Of a stretch of 42,158 nucleotides of DNA, positions 25,041 to 34,840 are shown piece by piece. A program made the position numbers and the translations under genes. Position 1 is the first letter of the stretch. Each line of letters opens with the position of its first letter. The stretch is from Microcystis aeruginosa Ma_MB_S_20031200_S102 (lineage in GTDB: Bacteria; Cyanobacteriota; Cyanobacteriia; Cyanobacteriales; Microcystaceae), in the NCBI GenBank assembly GCA_007095845.1, contig SFBI01000002.1:1-42158 (forward strand), given 5' to 3'. The notes under the pieces were generated by a model. That model was not told where the DNA came from. It did not search any database and saw only the letters and a list, made by a program, of their open reading frames with translations.

Positions 25041-26735
25041 ATGAGTGAACAACCCCTCGGATCGGTTATTCAAGGTTCCCTGAGTGAAGGTTTAGAAATC
25101 CGTCTTTATCCGGATATTTCCGTAGAAGATATGCGAGTCGGTAAATTTTTAGTGGTGCAAGGCACTCGATCGCGTTTTTTCTGTCTCCTCACCGATGTCT
25201 CCCTGGGTAACTCCAGTCCCCGAATTATCGCGAATCCTCCCCATCCCGATGATAGTTTTATGCGCGATGTTTTAGCGGGTAGCGGCACTTATGGTACTAT
25301 TGAACTATCTCCTATGCTCATGTTTACTCCGACTGGAGGTAATTCCCCGGCAGTTTCCGACACTTCTTTAGGCTCTTTTCAACCCCAAACCAGCGCCGAT
25401 TTAGAATTACTGCCAGTTAAAACTATTCCCGCGCATTTTAGCCAAGTTTATGAAGCTTGTGAGCAGGATTTTCGCATGGTTTTCGGTTGGGAAGATGATC
25501 CCACCAGAAAGAATTTTGCTATTGGTCAACCCCTTGACATGGACGTGCCAATATGTATTAATCTCGATCGCTTTGTGGAACGTAGTAACGGTGTTTTTGG
25601 CAAATCCGGGACGGGAAAATCCTTTTTAACTAGATTACTAATTTCGGGCATTATTCGCAAACAAGCAGGGGTTAACCTCATGTTTGATATGCACTCGGAA
25701 TACGGTTGGGAAGCGATGAAAGAAGGGAAGGAGGTTTCTACGGTGAAAGGATTATGTCAATTATTCCCCGGACAAGTAGAAATTTATACCCTCGATCCCG
25801 ATTCTACCAAACGCCGGGGAGTACGAGGATCGCAGGAATTATTCTTAAGTTATAATCAGATTGAAATCGAAGATATTCGTTTAATCGGTCGGGAATTAGG
25901 CATCTCGGAAGCTAGTTTAGATAATGCCAATATTCTCTATAACGAGTATGGAGAATCTTGGATTACTCAGTTATTAAATATGAGTAACGAGGATATTAAA
26001 ATCTTCTGTACGGAAAAACAAGGTCATGCGGGATCAATTATGTCCCTCCAGAGAAAATTAATGCGTCTAGATAGTTTGAAATATTTAAAAAGTGTTTGTC
26101 CCCACAATTATATCGATCAGGTTTTACAAGCTTTAGATGCAGGTAAGCACGTTGTTATTGAATTTGGCTCCCAAAGTAATATGCTTTCCTATATGTTAGC
26201 CACCAATATGATCACCCGTCGGATTCATGCTAATTATGTTAAAAAAGCTGAATATTTTTTACAAACTAAAAACCCCGTTGATCGGCCGCAACAGTTAGTG
26301 ATTACCATTGAAGAAGCTCATCGATTTCTTGATTCTGCTGTGGTACATCAAACTATTTTTGGAACTATCGCCAGAGAGATGCGAAAATACTTTGTTACTC
26401 TCTTAATTGTCGATCAAAGACCTTCAGGAATTGATAACGAAGTTATGTCTCAGGTAGGGACGAGAATCACCTGTTTATTAAACGATGAAAAGGACATCGA
26501 AGCCATATTTACTGGGGTTTCTGGAGGGGGAAGTTTGCGATCGGTTTTAGCGAAATTAGACTCAAAACAACAAGCTTTAGTTTTAGGTCATGCGGTCCCT
26601 ATGCCGGTAGTAATTCGTACTCGCGCCTACGATCAAAAATTCTATGCTGAAATAGGTGCGACCGACTGGCGAGAATTACCCGATGAGGAAGTTTTAGCGG
26701 CGGCCAAAATTGCCAAAGCTGATCTAGGATTTTAG
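25041..26735 (+). CDS. HerA-like hexameric ATPase (DUF87)
   Basis: A 564-residue FtsK/HerA-superfamily ATPase. The N-terminal ~170 residues form a beta-rich part like the HAS-barrel. Walker A is GKSGTGKS at 187-194, with DMHSEYGWE just after, typical of HerA. Walker B is in LVITIEEAHRF, about 419-429, and an arginine-rich REMRKYFVTLLIVDQRPS segment follows. HerA proteins usually translocate DNA with the NurA nuclease; no NurA gene is adjacent, so a role in end resection is inferred only. The next gene is a DUF29 protein 56 bases on. Confidence 0.85.
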   Translation: MSEQPLGSVIQGSLSEGLEIRLYPDISVEDMRVGKFLVVQGTRSRFFCLLTDVSLGNSSPRIIANPPHPDDSFMRDVLAGSGTYGTIELSPMLMFTPTGGNSPAVSDTSLGSFQPQTSADLELLPVKTIPAHFSQVYEACEQDFRMVFGWEDDPTRKNFAIGQPLDMDVPICINLDRFVERSNGVFGKSGTGKSFLTRLLISGIIRKQAGVNLMFDMHSEYGWEAMKEGKEVSTVKGLCQLFPGQVEIYTLDPDSTKRRGVRGSQELFLSYNQIEIEDIRLIGRELGISEASLDNANILYNEYGESWITQLLNMSNEDIKIFCTEKQGHAGSIMSLQRKLMRLDSLKYLKSVCPHNYIDQVLQALDAGKHVVIEFGSQSNMLSYMLATNMITRRIHANYVKKAEYFLQTKNPVDRPQQLVITIEEAHRFLDSAVVHQTIFGTIAREMRKYFVTLLIVDQRPSGIDNEVMSQVGTRITCLLNDEKDIEAIFTGVSGGGSLRSVLAKLDSKQQALVLGHAVPMPVVIRTRAYDQKFYAEIGATDWRELPDEEVLAAAKIAKADLGF

Positions 26736-26791
26736 AAAAATTAACTTTTGATTGTAGAATAGAGTTGGATTGTTTTTACTGTTTACCTCCC

Positions 26792-27244
26792 ATGACCGCT
26801 CAAATACCAATCTCGAAGATCAGCTTATACGATCGAGATTTTCAGCTATGGATCGAGACAACCGTTAACCAATTACGACAGGAGGATTTTGCCTCGGTTG
26901 ACTGGACTAATCTGATCGAGGAATTAGCAAGTATGGGAAAAAATAATCGACACGCTCTCAAAAGTTTGTTAATTCAATTATTAGCTCATCTACTCAAGTT
27001 AATTTATTGGCAGACGGAAAGAGAGTATAATGCTAATAAATGGGAAGCGGAAATTATTAATTTTCGAGTTCAAATTGCCGATCTGCTGGAAGACAGTCCT
27101 AGCTTAGAACCTTATCTCCTCGAAATTTTCGATTCTTGTTATGGAAAAGCTAGGCAAATAGTCTCGAAATTGAGCAAGCAAGAAATTCCCATAGAAGTCA
27201 TTATTACCCCAGCAGAAACCCTGGATGAAAACTGGTTTCCCTAA
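26792..27244 (+). CDS. DUF29 family protein
   Basis: A 150-residue soluble helical protein with the DUF29 pattern: LYDRDFQLWIETT, DWTNLIEELASMG, then a central KSLLIQLLAHLLKLIYW helix and a C-terminal LDENWFP. The family is very common in cyanobacteria, often in many copies, and has no known function. The frame is open back to a TTG at 26765, but ATG 26792 gives the usual DUF29 N-terminus. It sits 2 bases before the methyltransferase gene, so the two are probably one transcript. Confidence 0.85.
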   Translation: MTAQIPISKISLYDRDFQLWIETTVNQLRQEDFASVDWTNLIEELASMGKNNRHALKSLLIQLLAHLLKLIYWQTEREYNANKWEAEIINFRVQIADLLEDSPSLEPYLLEIFDSCYGKARQIVSKLSKQEIPIEVIITPAETLDENWFP

Positions 27245-27246
27245 CT

Positions 27247-28614
27247 ATGCAACAAGGTGATTTAATCGAAATCGAGATTACCGACCTCAACCATACGGGC
27301 GAAGGTGTGGGAAAATACCGAGGACAAGTGATTTTTGTACCAGATACAGTTATTGGCGATCGCATTCAAACTCGCATCACCTACATCAAAAAAAGTCATG
27401 CGATCGGCAAACTACAAACTATTCTACAAGCATCTCCCCATCGTATCCGGCCCCGCTGCATTGTTGCCGATAAATGTGGTGGCTGTCAATGGCAACACAT
27501 CGAGGATCAATTTCAGCTGCAGGTCAAAAAAGAGCAAGTACAAGAGGTATTAACCAGAATTGGCGGTTTTACCGATCCTTTGGTTTATCCTCCCCTCACC
27601 GGTAATTCTCCCCTCGCTTATCGCAATAAAGCTACCTATCCCCTCGGATTTTCCCCTACTGGCAATGTGCAAGCGGGTTATTATCGTCGCGGCAGCCATC
27701 ATCTGATTAATCTCAATCAATGTCCGATTCAAGATCAGGCTTTAAATCCGTTTCTAGCAGAGATAAAACAGGATATTCAGGAGCAAGGCTGGTCAATTTA
27801 CGATGAAAAGACCCATCAAGGACAATTACGCCATTTATCCCTGAGAATTGGCCGGCACACGGGAGAAATTTTATTAACCCTGATTAGTACCGATAATAAT
27901 TTACAGGGAATTGAGACCCAGGCGCAGCAATGGCTGGCAAAATACGGCAATTTAGTCGGTGTAACCCTGAATTATAACCCCGATCGAGGTAATGCTATTT
28001 TTGGCCCTCAGACCACAACTATCGCTGGAAGGGACTATATTAACGAAAAGTTCGCTGGATTAACCTATCAATTGGCTGCCGATACCTTTTTTCAGATTAA
28101 TACAGAGGCTGCTGAAGCCTTATTTGCGGTTATTTGTCAGAAATTAGAGCTTAAAGGTGAAGAAATTCTTATTGATGCCTACTGTGGTATCGGTACTTTT
28201 ACTTTACCCCTCGCTAAACGGGTTAAAGAGGTGATTGGACTAGAATCCTATAGCTTTTCCCTCGATCGAGCCAAGATTAACGCCCAATTAAATGATATTA
28301 CCAACACAACCTTTATTTTGGGGGCAGTAGAAAAAACTTTACCGCAACTGACAGTTAAACCCGACATTATTCTACTCGATCCGCCCCGCAAAGGTTGCGA
28401 TCGATCTGTCCTTGATAGCCTGTTACAGCTGCAAAGTCAACGCATTGTTTATATCAGTTGTCAAAGTGCAACTTTAGCCAGAGACTTGCAATATCTCTGT
28501 AAAACAGGCGATTATCAACTGCTAGAAGTGCAAACCGCCGATTTCTTTCCCCAAACTCCCCACGTCGAATGCGCTGCTTTTCTTAGACAAAAAAACACAA
28601 ATATGGTAGGATGA
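27247..28614 (+). CDS. rlmD: 23S rRNA (uracil-5-)-methyltransferase RlmD/RumA type
   Basis: A 455-residue SAM-dependent enzyme forming 5-methyluridine in rRNA. An N-terminal TRAM domain (about 1-60) is followed by an iron-sulfur motif with C71, C77, C80 and C159. The Rossmann domain has DAYCGIGTFTLPLA (310-323). DPPRKGC is at 378-384, and the catalytic nucleophile is C405 in SCQSATLARDL. The site modified (U1939 or another) cannot be told from sequence; cyanobacterial members are usually annotated RumA/RlmD. It follows the DUF29 gene by 2 bases. Confidence 0.9.
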   Translation: MQQGDLIEIEITDLNHTGEGVGKYRGQVIFVPDTVIGDRIQTRITYIKKSHAIGKLQTILQASPHRIRPRCIVADKCGGCQWQHIEDQFQLQVKKEQVQEVLTRIGGFTDPLVYPPLTGNSPLAYRNKATYPLGFSPTGNVQAGYYRRGSHHLINLNQCPIQDQALNPFLAEIKQDIQEQGWSIYDEKTHQGQLRHLSLRIGRHTGEILLTLISTDNNLQGIETQAQQWLAKYGNLVGVTLNYNPDRGNAIFGPQTTTIAGRDYINEKFAGLTYQLAADTFFQINTEAAEALFAVICQKLELKGEEILIDAYCGIGTFTLPLAKRVKEVIGLESYSFSLDRAKINAQLNDITNTTFILGAVEKTLPQLTVKPDIILLDPPRKGCDRSVLDSLLQLQSQRIVYISCQSATLARDLQYLCKTGDYQLLEVQTADFFPQTPHVECAAFLRQKNTNMVG

Positions 28615-28630
28615 GATAAGGGGAAAAACC

Positions 28631-28677
28631 CAATCCTTTAGCCGTTTATGGCTGAAAAGTCAACGGTTAAGGATAAT
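28631..28677. repeat. imperfect inverted repeat after the methyltransferase gene
   Basis: ATCCTTTAGCCGTT and AACGGTTAAGGAT face each other across ~20 bases, with an inner AGCC/GGCT hairpin. No T-run follows. CAACGGTTAAG recurs at about 28842-28852. The ~230 bases on to the next gene show no other feature. Confidence 0.4.
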
Positions 28678-28910
28678 AGCATATTAAGCCCCGTTCCAGT
28701 CAACTGTTTTTTTGATTAACTACTCCCTCAAAGTGGCCTTGATTTTCGATTAGTTTGTAGATCAATCATAAAAATATCTAATCCATCTCAGAGACAGAAA
28801 AGGGACAAAATATGACTCATTAGGTATGGCAATTATCTAGATCAACGGTTAAGAGACCTTAATCTTTCTGTAAAAGAATAGTCATTGAATAAAAGCTAGA
28901 GGTAAAGTGC

Positions 28911-29357
28911 GTGATTGCTATTTCACTGCCAACAAGCAAACGAAGCTGGAAGACCATGAGTTTCGCTTCCACCTTGTATCTTTGTCCGATTTTAGATTTA
29001 TTGACCGCTAGTATTCCCGAAGAGTTAGAACCAGAAATTAGATTAGGATTGCAAGAAGCGTTAGTTAATGCCGCTAAACACGGCAATCATCTCGATCCCA
29101 GCAAAACCGTGGTCGTTCACTTTTCTAGCAGTAAAGACGAGTATTCTTGGGTAATTACCGACGAAGGTTGTGGATTTACCCCCCGTTGTCACCATCATGG
29201 CTGTAGTTGCGATTGTCCTGATTTACCCCCCGAAGAAGCGGAAAATGGCCGAGGACTGTGTATGTTATATCAAATCTTCGACCAAGTTCACTGGAATCAA
29301 CAAGGAACCCAACTGAAACTTTGTAAACAAATTAAACAGGAACGCTGGTTGAATTAA
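28911..29357 (+). CDS. RsbW-like anti-sigma/serine kinase with Cys-His insertion
   Basis: A 148-residue GHKL ATPase domain. The N-box is EALVNAAKHGN (49-59), the G1 box DEGCGF (84-89) and the G2 box GRGL (113-116). Such proteins phosphorylate or sequester partners in partner-switching control of sigma factors. Between G1 and G2 the ATP lid contains C93, H94-H96, C98, C100 and C102, a cluster that could bind metal. The start is GTG 28911, supported by GAGG 8 bases upstream. No anti-sigma antagonist or sigma gene is adjacent, so partners are unknown. It overlaps the convergent small gene by 4 bases. Confidence 0.8.
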   Translation: MIAISLPTSKRSWKTMSFASTLYLCPILDLLTASIPEELEPEIRLGLQEALVNAAKHGNHLDPSKTVVVHFSSSKDEYSWVITDEGCGFTPRCHHHGCSCDCPDLPPEEAENGRGLCMLYQIFDQVHWNQQGTQLKLCKQIKQERWLN

Positions 29358-29635
29358 TGACCATGACCGTGAGAAGGACAGGGAGGAGCAGAAATCGAGC
29401 GATCAAGCCAACCTGTAGCCTGTTGTAGCCGAGGAAGTGCTTCTTCTGGCTGATTATCTAATAAAAACACCAAAGCCGTCCCCAATTGTTCAGCAGCCCG
29501 AGCATTACGATTGGCTTTCAGACGATGCCAGTCAATCGGTGTGATCGCCAAACGTTCCGCCAAAATCCGCGCCAATTCCAGGGTAGATAGATCATCAACA
29601 GTCTGAGATGAGGAAGAGACAGGGGATGGAATCAT
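29354..29635 (-). CDS. small cyanobacterial protein, DUF6439-like
   Basis: A 93-residue soluble helical protein with STLELARILAERLAIT, DWHRLKANRNARAAEQ and a C-terminal Gly-His tail (PSHGHGH) that could bind metal. The pattern recalls a conserved cyanobacterial small family (DUF6439, from memory). ATG 29635 was preferred to an in-frame TTG two codons earlier. It is convergent with the RsbW-like gene, with a 4-base overlap. Confidence 0.6.
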   Translation of the reverse strand: MIPSPVSSSSQTVDDLSTLELARILAERLAITPIDWHRLKANRNARAAEQLGTALVFLLDNQPEEALPRLQQATGWLDRSISAPPCPSHGHGH

Positions 29636-29707
29636 AATCAAAAGGTTTCGTGAAACCGTAAAATCGTCTATAACTATAGTTTAGACGCAGGCAATCGGAT
29701 CGAGTCC

Positions 29708-30109
29708 ATGTCCTTAGAAGAAAACCCCTACCCTAACGATGAATCGGCAGAATTTACCGAAGCGATTGAAGAAGTCGAAGCGGCAATCGCATCACTAAAA
29801 GACCGTTATCGACAGATCAACGAAGCAGAACAGCAAAAAAAAGACCTAGAAGCACAATTGATCCAAATAGAACCCCAATGGCGCGAAAATCCCCTACCTG
29901 AACTAGAAAAGGAATTGTTACAAATTCGCGAACAGATTCAAGAATTAGAGGTAATTTTAGAAAGCAATTTACTCAAAGAAGGGGAATTAAAGCGCCTATT
30001 CTGGGAAGGAATCCGTCGCGGACTACTGGGGGAAGTTTTTTGGCAAATTGTCCGCTTTGGTGGTATCGGAGTCTTGCTAGGTTGGATTCTGCGATCCTGC
30101 AGCGGGTGA
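29708..30109 (+). CDS. coiled-coil protein with C-terminal membrane helix
   Basis: A 133-residue protein: an acidic N-terminus, a heptad-rich coiled coil over about residues 18-95, then FGGIGVLLGWILRSC as a single membrane anchor near the C-terminus. It is likely tail-anchored with the coil in the cytosol. No family is recognised. It is divergent from the DUF6439-like gene (72-base gap) and followed by a MITE-like element. Confidence 0.6.
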   Translation: MSLEENPYPNDESAEFTEAIEEVEAAIASLKDRYRQINEAEQQKKDLEAQLIQIEPQWRENPLPELEKELLQIREQIQELEVILESNLLKEGELKRLFWEGIRRGLLGEVFWQIVRFGGIGVLLGWILRSCSG

Positions 30110-30170
30110 TTAACTGCACTGGAAGTGGGGTGTGGGGAGATGAGGAGAATAAATAAAAATAATCTCCTGA

Positions 30171-30283
30171 TACTAAATCTGGTTATTAAAAACTGATTAT
30201 TTATTCTCCGTTTTGCCTTTTGTATAAGTAGAAAACGGGTTTCTCGGAGAAACCCGTTTTCTGTGCGTTACTCAACGGATTTA
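30171..30283. mobile_element. MITE-like element, copy 1
   Basis: It starts TACTAAATCTGGTTATTAAA and ends TACTCAACGGATTTA. The element at 35667-35766 has the same two end segments (about 33 and 15 bases, essentially identical) in opposite orientation. The terminal inverted repeat is short (TAAATCyG). The interior of this copy holds the palindrome at 30230-30262. No coding capacity. Confidence 0.6.
30230..30262. repeat. perfect 16-bp-arm palindrome
   Basis: AGAAAACGGGTTTCTC, one G, then its exact reverse complement. As RNA it forms a stem of 16 pairs minus the loop from either strand. It lies inside MITE copy 1 and ends about 100 bases from the metK stop, so it could stop or protect transcripts from both sides. 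Confidence 0.7.
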
Positions 30284-30361
30284 CTGCTATAGCTAGACAA
30301 AAATAAGGAATAGAGCCTTAAACTCTATTCCTCAATCAAAATTTTCAGTTAATTTTTAACC

Positions 30362-31612
30362 CTATACCACCGCAGAAGTTAAAGCTTCTTTGAGAATAGC
30401 GGCTTTATCGGTTTTTTCCCAGGGTAAATCGAGATCATTACGGCCAAAATGACCATAAGCGGCCACATCTTGGTAAAAACGATCGCCTCTTTCACTGGGT
30501 AAACCGCGCAGGTTAAAGGTTTGGATAATGCCGGCCGGACGAAGTTCAAAGTATTTATTGATTAAGTCCAGAATCACATCATCGGCGACTTTGCCAGTGC
30601 CAAAGGTTTCCACGAAGAGACTCACCGGACGAGCTACCCCAATCGCGTAACCCACTTGAATCTCGCACTTATCGGCCAAACCAGCAGCGACGATATTTTT
30701 AGCCACATAACGGCAAGCGTATGCCGCAGAGCGATCAACTTTGGTAGGATCCTTACCGGAGAAAGCACCGCCACCGTGACGAGAATAGCCACCGTAGGTA
30801 TCGACGATAATTTTCCGTCCCGTTAATCCCGCGTCGCCTTGGGGTCCACCAATGACGAATTTTCCGGTGGGATTAACCAGATAACGGGTGTTGGCATCGG
30901 GTTTAATCTCTAAATCGCTGAAAACCGGCTCTACTACCGCTTTCCAGAGATCACTTTTAATCTTTTGTTGGACGAGATCATTATCGGTGATATCGCCGAT
31001 AGTCGCATCGTGTTGGGTAGAAACAAGGATAGTATCGATACCCACGGGACGACCATCTTCATAAATGACCGATACTTGCGTTTTACCGTCGGGACGCAGA
31101 TAGGATAGTTCACCGGTTTTTCTGACTGCCGCTAGACGGCGAGCGATGCGGTGGGCTAAACTAATCGGTAAGGGCATAAATTCGGGGGTTTCATTGCAAG
31201 CGAAACCGAAGACAATACCCTGGTCTCCCGCACCAATTTTATCTAGTTCATCATTACTGAGAAGTTCGCGATTTTCCTGAGCAGCCGTGACCCCCTGGGA
31301 AATATCGGGAGATTGTTCGTCTAAAGCGACTAAAACGGTGCAACTATTCGAGGAAAAACCGTTATCGGCGTTGATATAGCCAATTTCAGCGATTTTCTTG
31401 CGAACTAAATCGACGAAGTGAACCTGTGCTTTCGAGGTGATTTCACCAGTAATCAAGACTAACCCTGTATTGACAACCACTTCAGCCGCTACACGACTGT
31501 GGTCATCTTGGGATAACAGAGCATCAAGAATGGTATCAGAAATCTGGTCACAAATTTTATCGGGATGTCCCTCTGTAACCGATTCGGAGGTGAACAAATA
31601 ACGTTTAGACAA
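30362..31612 (-). CDS. metK: S-adenosylmethionine synthetase
   Basis: A 416-residue enzyme making S-adenosylmethionine from ATP and methionine. It has the N-terminal [13 protein letters not shown] motif (His and Asp of the ATP/Mg site), [10 protein letters not shown] and [16 protein letters not shown]. The frame is open for 112 more codons upstream, but the true start is TTG at 31612: it is preceded 7 bases earlier by GAGGG and is followed at once by [11 protein letters not shown], where family members have [12 protein letters not shown]. The upstream codons would be leader RNA. It is divergent from pcrA. Confidence 0.93.
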   Translation of the reverse strand: MSKRYLFTSESVTEGHPDKICDQISDTILDALLSQDDHSRVAAEVVVNTGLVLITGEITSKAQVHFVDLVRKKIAEIGYINADNGFSSNSCTVLVALDEQSPDISQGVTAAQENRELLSNDELDKIGAGDQGIVFGFACNETPEFMPLPISLAHRIARRLAAVRKTGELSYLRPDGKTQVSVIYEDGRPVGIDTILVSTQHDATIGDITDNDLVQQKIKSDLWKAVVEPVFSDLEIKPDANTRYLVNPTGKFVIGGPQGDAGLTGRKIIVDTYGGYSRHGGGAFSGKDPTKVDRSAAYACRYVAKNIVAAGLADKCEIQVGYAIGVARPVSLFVETFGTGKVADDVILDLINKYFELRPAGIIQTFNLRGLPSERGDRFYQDVAAYGHFGRNDLDLPWEKTDKAAILKEALTSAVV

Positions 31613-31937
31613 GTGATGTCCCTCACATAGTAGTACATTTGAACGTGAAAAGATTCCAAGAAATCTTTGATCATACAGTGTAACAGGGAATTTGTAGAGA
31701 TCGAGTATTTTCAATAAGAAACCGCCCGAACATTGTCCGGACGGAGTGTGGTGTGAGGAGTGAACGGAAACTTGCGTCTCCGCTAATTCCATTGTAGAGG
31801 ACAACTTAGAATCTTGAACGACTTGACACAAACTGGCCAAAAAAATTTTTATTTCTTTAAGGGGTTGACTAATGCCTGATCCCCGTCTCGATGATGTAGC
31901 CTGAGTAATAGAGGTCGCAGAGCTATATGGAAAAATT
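31613..31937 (-). promoter_or_regulatory. long metK leader with RNA hairpin
   Basis: The 325 bases between metK and pcrA hold both promoters and a possible long metK 5' leader. A 9-pair hairpin (31744-31736 with 31730-31722, minus strand, loop CAATG) has two G-U pairs and is therefore good only in metK-sense RNA. No SAM-I riboswitch consensus was recognised. The region is open in the metK frame but reads unlike any MetK. Confidence 0.4.
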
Positions 31938-34259
31938 ATGACAGTCACAGCCGATTATTTAGAACAACTCAATCCTTCTCAGCGCCTTGCTGTGGAGCAT
32001 TTTTGCGGCCCTTTGTTGGTGGTTGCTGGAGCAGGATCAGGAAAAACCAGCGCTTTAACCTATCGTATCGCCCATTTGATCCGTCATCACAGGGTCGATC
32101 CGGAAAATATTCTCGCGGTCACTTTTACCAATAAGGCAGCCCGGGAAATGAAAACGAGAATTGAAAAAACTTTTGCTCAACAAAAAGCACAGGAAAAATA
32201 CGGTCAAAGATTAGAACTTTTGGAAGAATACGAACAGAAAAAACTCTTTTCTCAAGTTTATCGGAATTATACTAAAAAACTCTGGATTGGGACTTTTCAC
32301 AGTCTTTGTGGTCGGATTTTGCGCTATGACATTAATAAATATCAGGATGAATATGGTCATAGTTGGCAAAGAAATTTCTCAATTATGGACGAATCGGATG
32401 CCCAGAGTTTGGTGAAAAATATCGTCACTAAACAAATGAATTTAGACGATAAAAAATTTGATGCTCGCAATCTACGTTATGCGATTAGTAATGCCAAAAA
32501 TTTAGGTTTAAACCCCACGGATTACGCTAGAGAAAACCCTCATTTTCGGGGAAAGGTCATTTCTGAAGTTTATCAGGCTTATCAGATGCAATTGGCACAA
32601 AATAACGCCCTAGATTTTGATGATTTGATACTGGTTCCAGTCCGTCTTTTTCAGCAAAATGAATCTATTCTCGGTTATTGGCACACGCAATTTAAGCATA
32701 TTTTAGTCGATGAATACCAGGATACTAACCGGATTCAGTACGAGTTAATTAGGCTTTTGTCCACCAATGGTGAAACGAAAAAAAGTGAGTGGAATTGGAG
32801 GGATCGATCGATTTTTGTGGTGGGTGATGCTGACCAATCTATCTATAGTTTTCGGATGGCGGATTTTACTATTTTACTCAATTTTCAAGCGGACTTTGGC
32901 GATGGTTTACCCGATGATGATACTCGCACGATGGTGAAACTACAGGAAAACTATCGTTCACGGGAAAATATTCTGCAAGCGGCCAATAAATTAATTGAAA
33001 AGAATAGTCAAAGAATCGATAAAGTCCTTGTTCCCACCAGAGAAGGTGGCGAGAGTATCTATGTTTTTAAAGCCAGAGATGAACAGGAAGAAGCGGCTTT
33101 TGTTATCGATAAAATCAGAGAATTTACCCAAGAAAACCCCGAATTAAATTGGGGTAGTTTTGCCATTCTCTACCGAATTAATGCCCAATCTCGTCCCTTT
33201 GAAGATGGGTTGATTCGCAATAATATCCCCTATAATATTGTCGGGGGATTTAAATTTTATGATCGACAGGAGATTAAAGATGCGATCGCTTATTTACGAG
33301 TGATTGCCAATCCTGCTGATACCGTTAGTTTACTGAGAATTATTAACACTCCCCGGCGCGGTATCGGTAAAACCACAATCGATAATTTGCTCAAAGCTGC
33401 CCAAGAATTAGGAGTACCTTTATGGGAAATTATCAGCGATGAAACTTCCGTTAATACTCTCGCTGGTCGTGCCACTAAAAGCATCAATAAGTTAGCTAAA
33501 ATTATCCAAAACCTGCAAGAAAAAATCACCGATTTATCCGCTAGTGAAATCCTAGACCAAATCATGGAAAATTCGGGATATATTGATGAATTAAAACAGC
33601 AGGGAACCGAGGAAGCTGATACCCGGATCGAGAATATTCAAGAATTGTATAGCGCTGTGGTACAATTCCAAGAGGAAAACGAAGAAACCAATCTCCGGGA
33701 ATTTCTCGCTAGTGCTAGTTTAGCCTCGGATTTAGATAATCTTCAGGAAGGTCAAGAAAAAGTCTCGTTAATGACCCTTCATTCGGCCAAAGGTTTAGAG
33801 TTTCCTATCGTCTTTTTAGTCGGTTTAGAACAGGGCATTTTTCCCCATAATCGTAGTTTAAACGATCCCATTGCCCTTGAGGAAGAACGCCGTTTGTGTT
33901 ATGTGGGAGTGACTCGGGCCAAGGAACAATTATTTTTAACCTACGCAAAAGAAAGATACGTCTGGGGGAATAAAGAGATGAAGGTAGCTTCCCAATTTTT
34001 GCAGGAATTGCCCCCAGAATTGCTCACAAGCAACCTGAAACCGAAAAAGACCCCAAAAGTGGTTGCTATGGAAAAAACTGTCTCTGATCAAAGAAAATGG
34101 CAAGTAGGCGATCGAGTGTTACACTCTACTTTTGGAGAAGGAGAAGTGACCCATATCCTTGGTGCGGGCAGAAAAATGAATCTAGCGGTCAAATTTTCGG
34201 GTTTAGGTCAGAAAATCATCGATCCTCGCACCGCACCCATGCAACTTATCCAGGAATAG
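31938..34259 (+). CDS. pcrA: UvrD/PcrA-type DNA helicase
   Basis: A 773-residue superfamily 1A 3'-5' helicase used in repair and replication. Motifs in order: Q-motif LNPSQRLAV, Walker A AGAGSGKT (30-37), [10 protein letters not shown] (Ia), VDEYQDTN (II), [15 protein letters not shown] (III), LQENYRS (IV), [14 protein letters not shown] (V) and VGVTRAKE (VI). The C-terminal ~60 residues form a Tudor-like domain ([15 protein letters not shown]) that in PcrA contacts RNA polymerase. It is closer to PcrA than UvrD by overall layout. The next gene is an unrelated toxin-antitoxin pair on the other strand. Confidence 0.94.
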   Translation: MTVTADYLEQLNPSQRLAVEHFCGPLLVVAGAGSGKTSALTYRIAHLIRHHRVDPENILAVTFTNKAAREMKTRIEKTFAQQKAQEKYGQRLELLEEYEQKKLFSQVYRNYTKKLWIGTFHSLCGRILRYDINKYQDEYGHSWQRNFSIMDESDAQSLVKNIVTKQMNLDDKKFDARNLRYAISNAKNLGLNPTDYARENPHFRGKVISEVYQAYQMQLAQNNALDFDDLILVPVRLFQQNESILGYWHTQFKHILVDEYQDTNRIQYELIRLLSTNGETKKSEWNWRDRSIFVVGDADQSIYSFRMADFTILLNFQADFGDGLPDDDTRTMVKLQENYRSRENILQAANKLIEKNSQRIDKVLVPTREGGESIYVFKARDEQEEAAFVIDKIREFTQENPELNWGSFAILYRINAQSRPFEDGLIRNNIPYNIVGGFKFYDRQEIKDAIAYLRVIANPADTVSLLRIINTPRRGIGKTTIDNLLKAAQELGVPLWEIISDETSVNTLAGRATKSINKLAKIIQNLQEKITDLSASEILDQIMENSGYIDELKQQGTEEADTRIENIQELYSAVVQFQEENEETNLREFLASASLASDLDNLQEGQEKVSLMTLHSAKGLEFPIVFLVGLEQGIFPHNRSLNDPIALEEERRLCYVGVTRAKEQLFLTYAKERYVWGNKEMKVASQFLQELPPELLTSNLKPKKTPKVVAMEKTVSDQRKWQVGDRVLHSTFGEGEVTHILGAGRKMNLAVKFSGLGQKIIDPRTAPMQLIQE

Positions 34260-34268
34260 AGAAAGACC

Positions 34269-34610
34269 TTAAGGAGTATTGCTAATCTCTACAATTATTG
34301 TTCCCTGCTCTAGTTGTTTCAACGCATCGGGTAAAGTAGCTGTCAGTAATCGCCGCAGATTCTGATTTGTGACATTACCACAGGTTAACCATAAAATTTG
34401 AGGAGGTGTTCCCAGACGACAAACCAAATCAATAAAGTCACTATCTTTCGTCATAATCACGGCATTTTCCGCTCGCGCTGCTGCAAAGATATCGATATCT
34501 TGAGCATCTCGAAGGGATAAGTCTCGCAGGGACGATGCTTCTAAATCAAAGGTCGCTGATAACCAGCTTGCTAGAGTTGGAGGTAGTTGAGCATCAATCC
34601 AAATTTTCAT
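34269..34610 (-). CDS. DUF5615 PIN-like toxin
   Basis: A 113-residue PIN-like protein. It starts MKIWIDAQLPPTLASWL, with D6 in the first acidic position; the second acidic cluster is in MTKDSDFIDLV, as in DUF5615 (Mut7-C-like) proteins. These are presumed ribonuclease toxins. It follows the DUF433 gene, with which it overlaps by 4 bases, the standard antitoxin-toxin order. The 3' end faces pcrA with a 9-base gap. Confidence 0.85.
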   Translation of the reverse strand: MKIWIDAQLPPTLASWLSATFDLEASSLRDLSLRDAQDIDIFAAARAENAVIMTKDSDFIDLVCRLGTPPQILWLTCGNVTNQNLRRLLTATLPDALKQLEQGTIIVEISNTP

Positions 34611-34840
34611 GCCGTTAGTCTAGGAAAATCCGTACACCGTGCTGCAAAAAGTAAACAAGCTTGGATATCTGCGAGTTCCAAATCGGGAAAGTCTTCTAGA
34701 ATTTCAGTTATGCTCACATTCTCCGCTAACATTTCCAAAATATCCGTTACTCGAATTCGCATCCCCCGAATACAAGGACGACCACCACACTGGCCGGGTG
34801 TTTGAGTAATGCGGGTAAGCAAGCTAACTGTGGAGTCCAT
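34607..34840 (-). CDS. DUF433 antitoxin
   Basis: A 77-residue protein with the DUF433 signature ITQTPGQCGGRPCIRGMRIRV followed by a helix-turn-helix-like EDFPDLELADIQACLLFA. It is the presumed antitoxin and autoregulator of the DUF5615 toxin. The frame is open to 34918; ATG 34840 fits the usual family start, and 34849 is also possible. No strong Shine-Dalgarno is seen. Confidence 0.85.
   Translation of the reverse strand: MDSTVSLLTRITQTPGQCGGRPCIRGMRIRVTDILEMLAENVSITEILEDFPDLELADIQACLLFAARCTDFPRLTA

Noticed and set aside
31613-31948. 112-residue N-terminal extension of MetK
   Set aside because: It does not resemble MetK. The TTG at 31612 has a Shine-Dalgarno and is followed by the family N-terminus.
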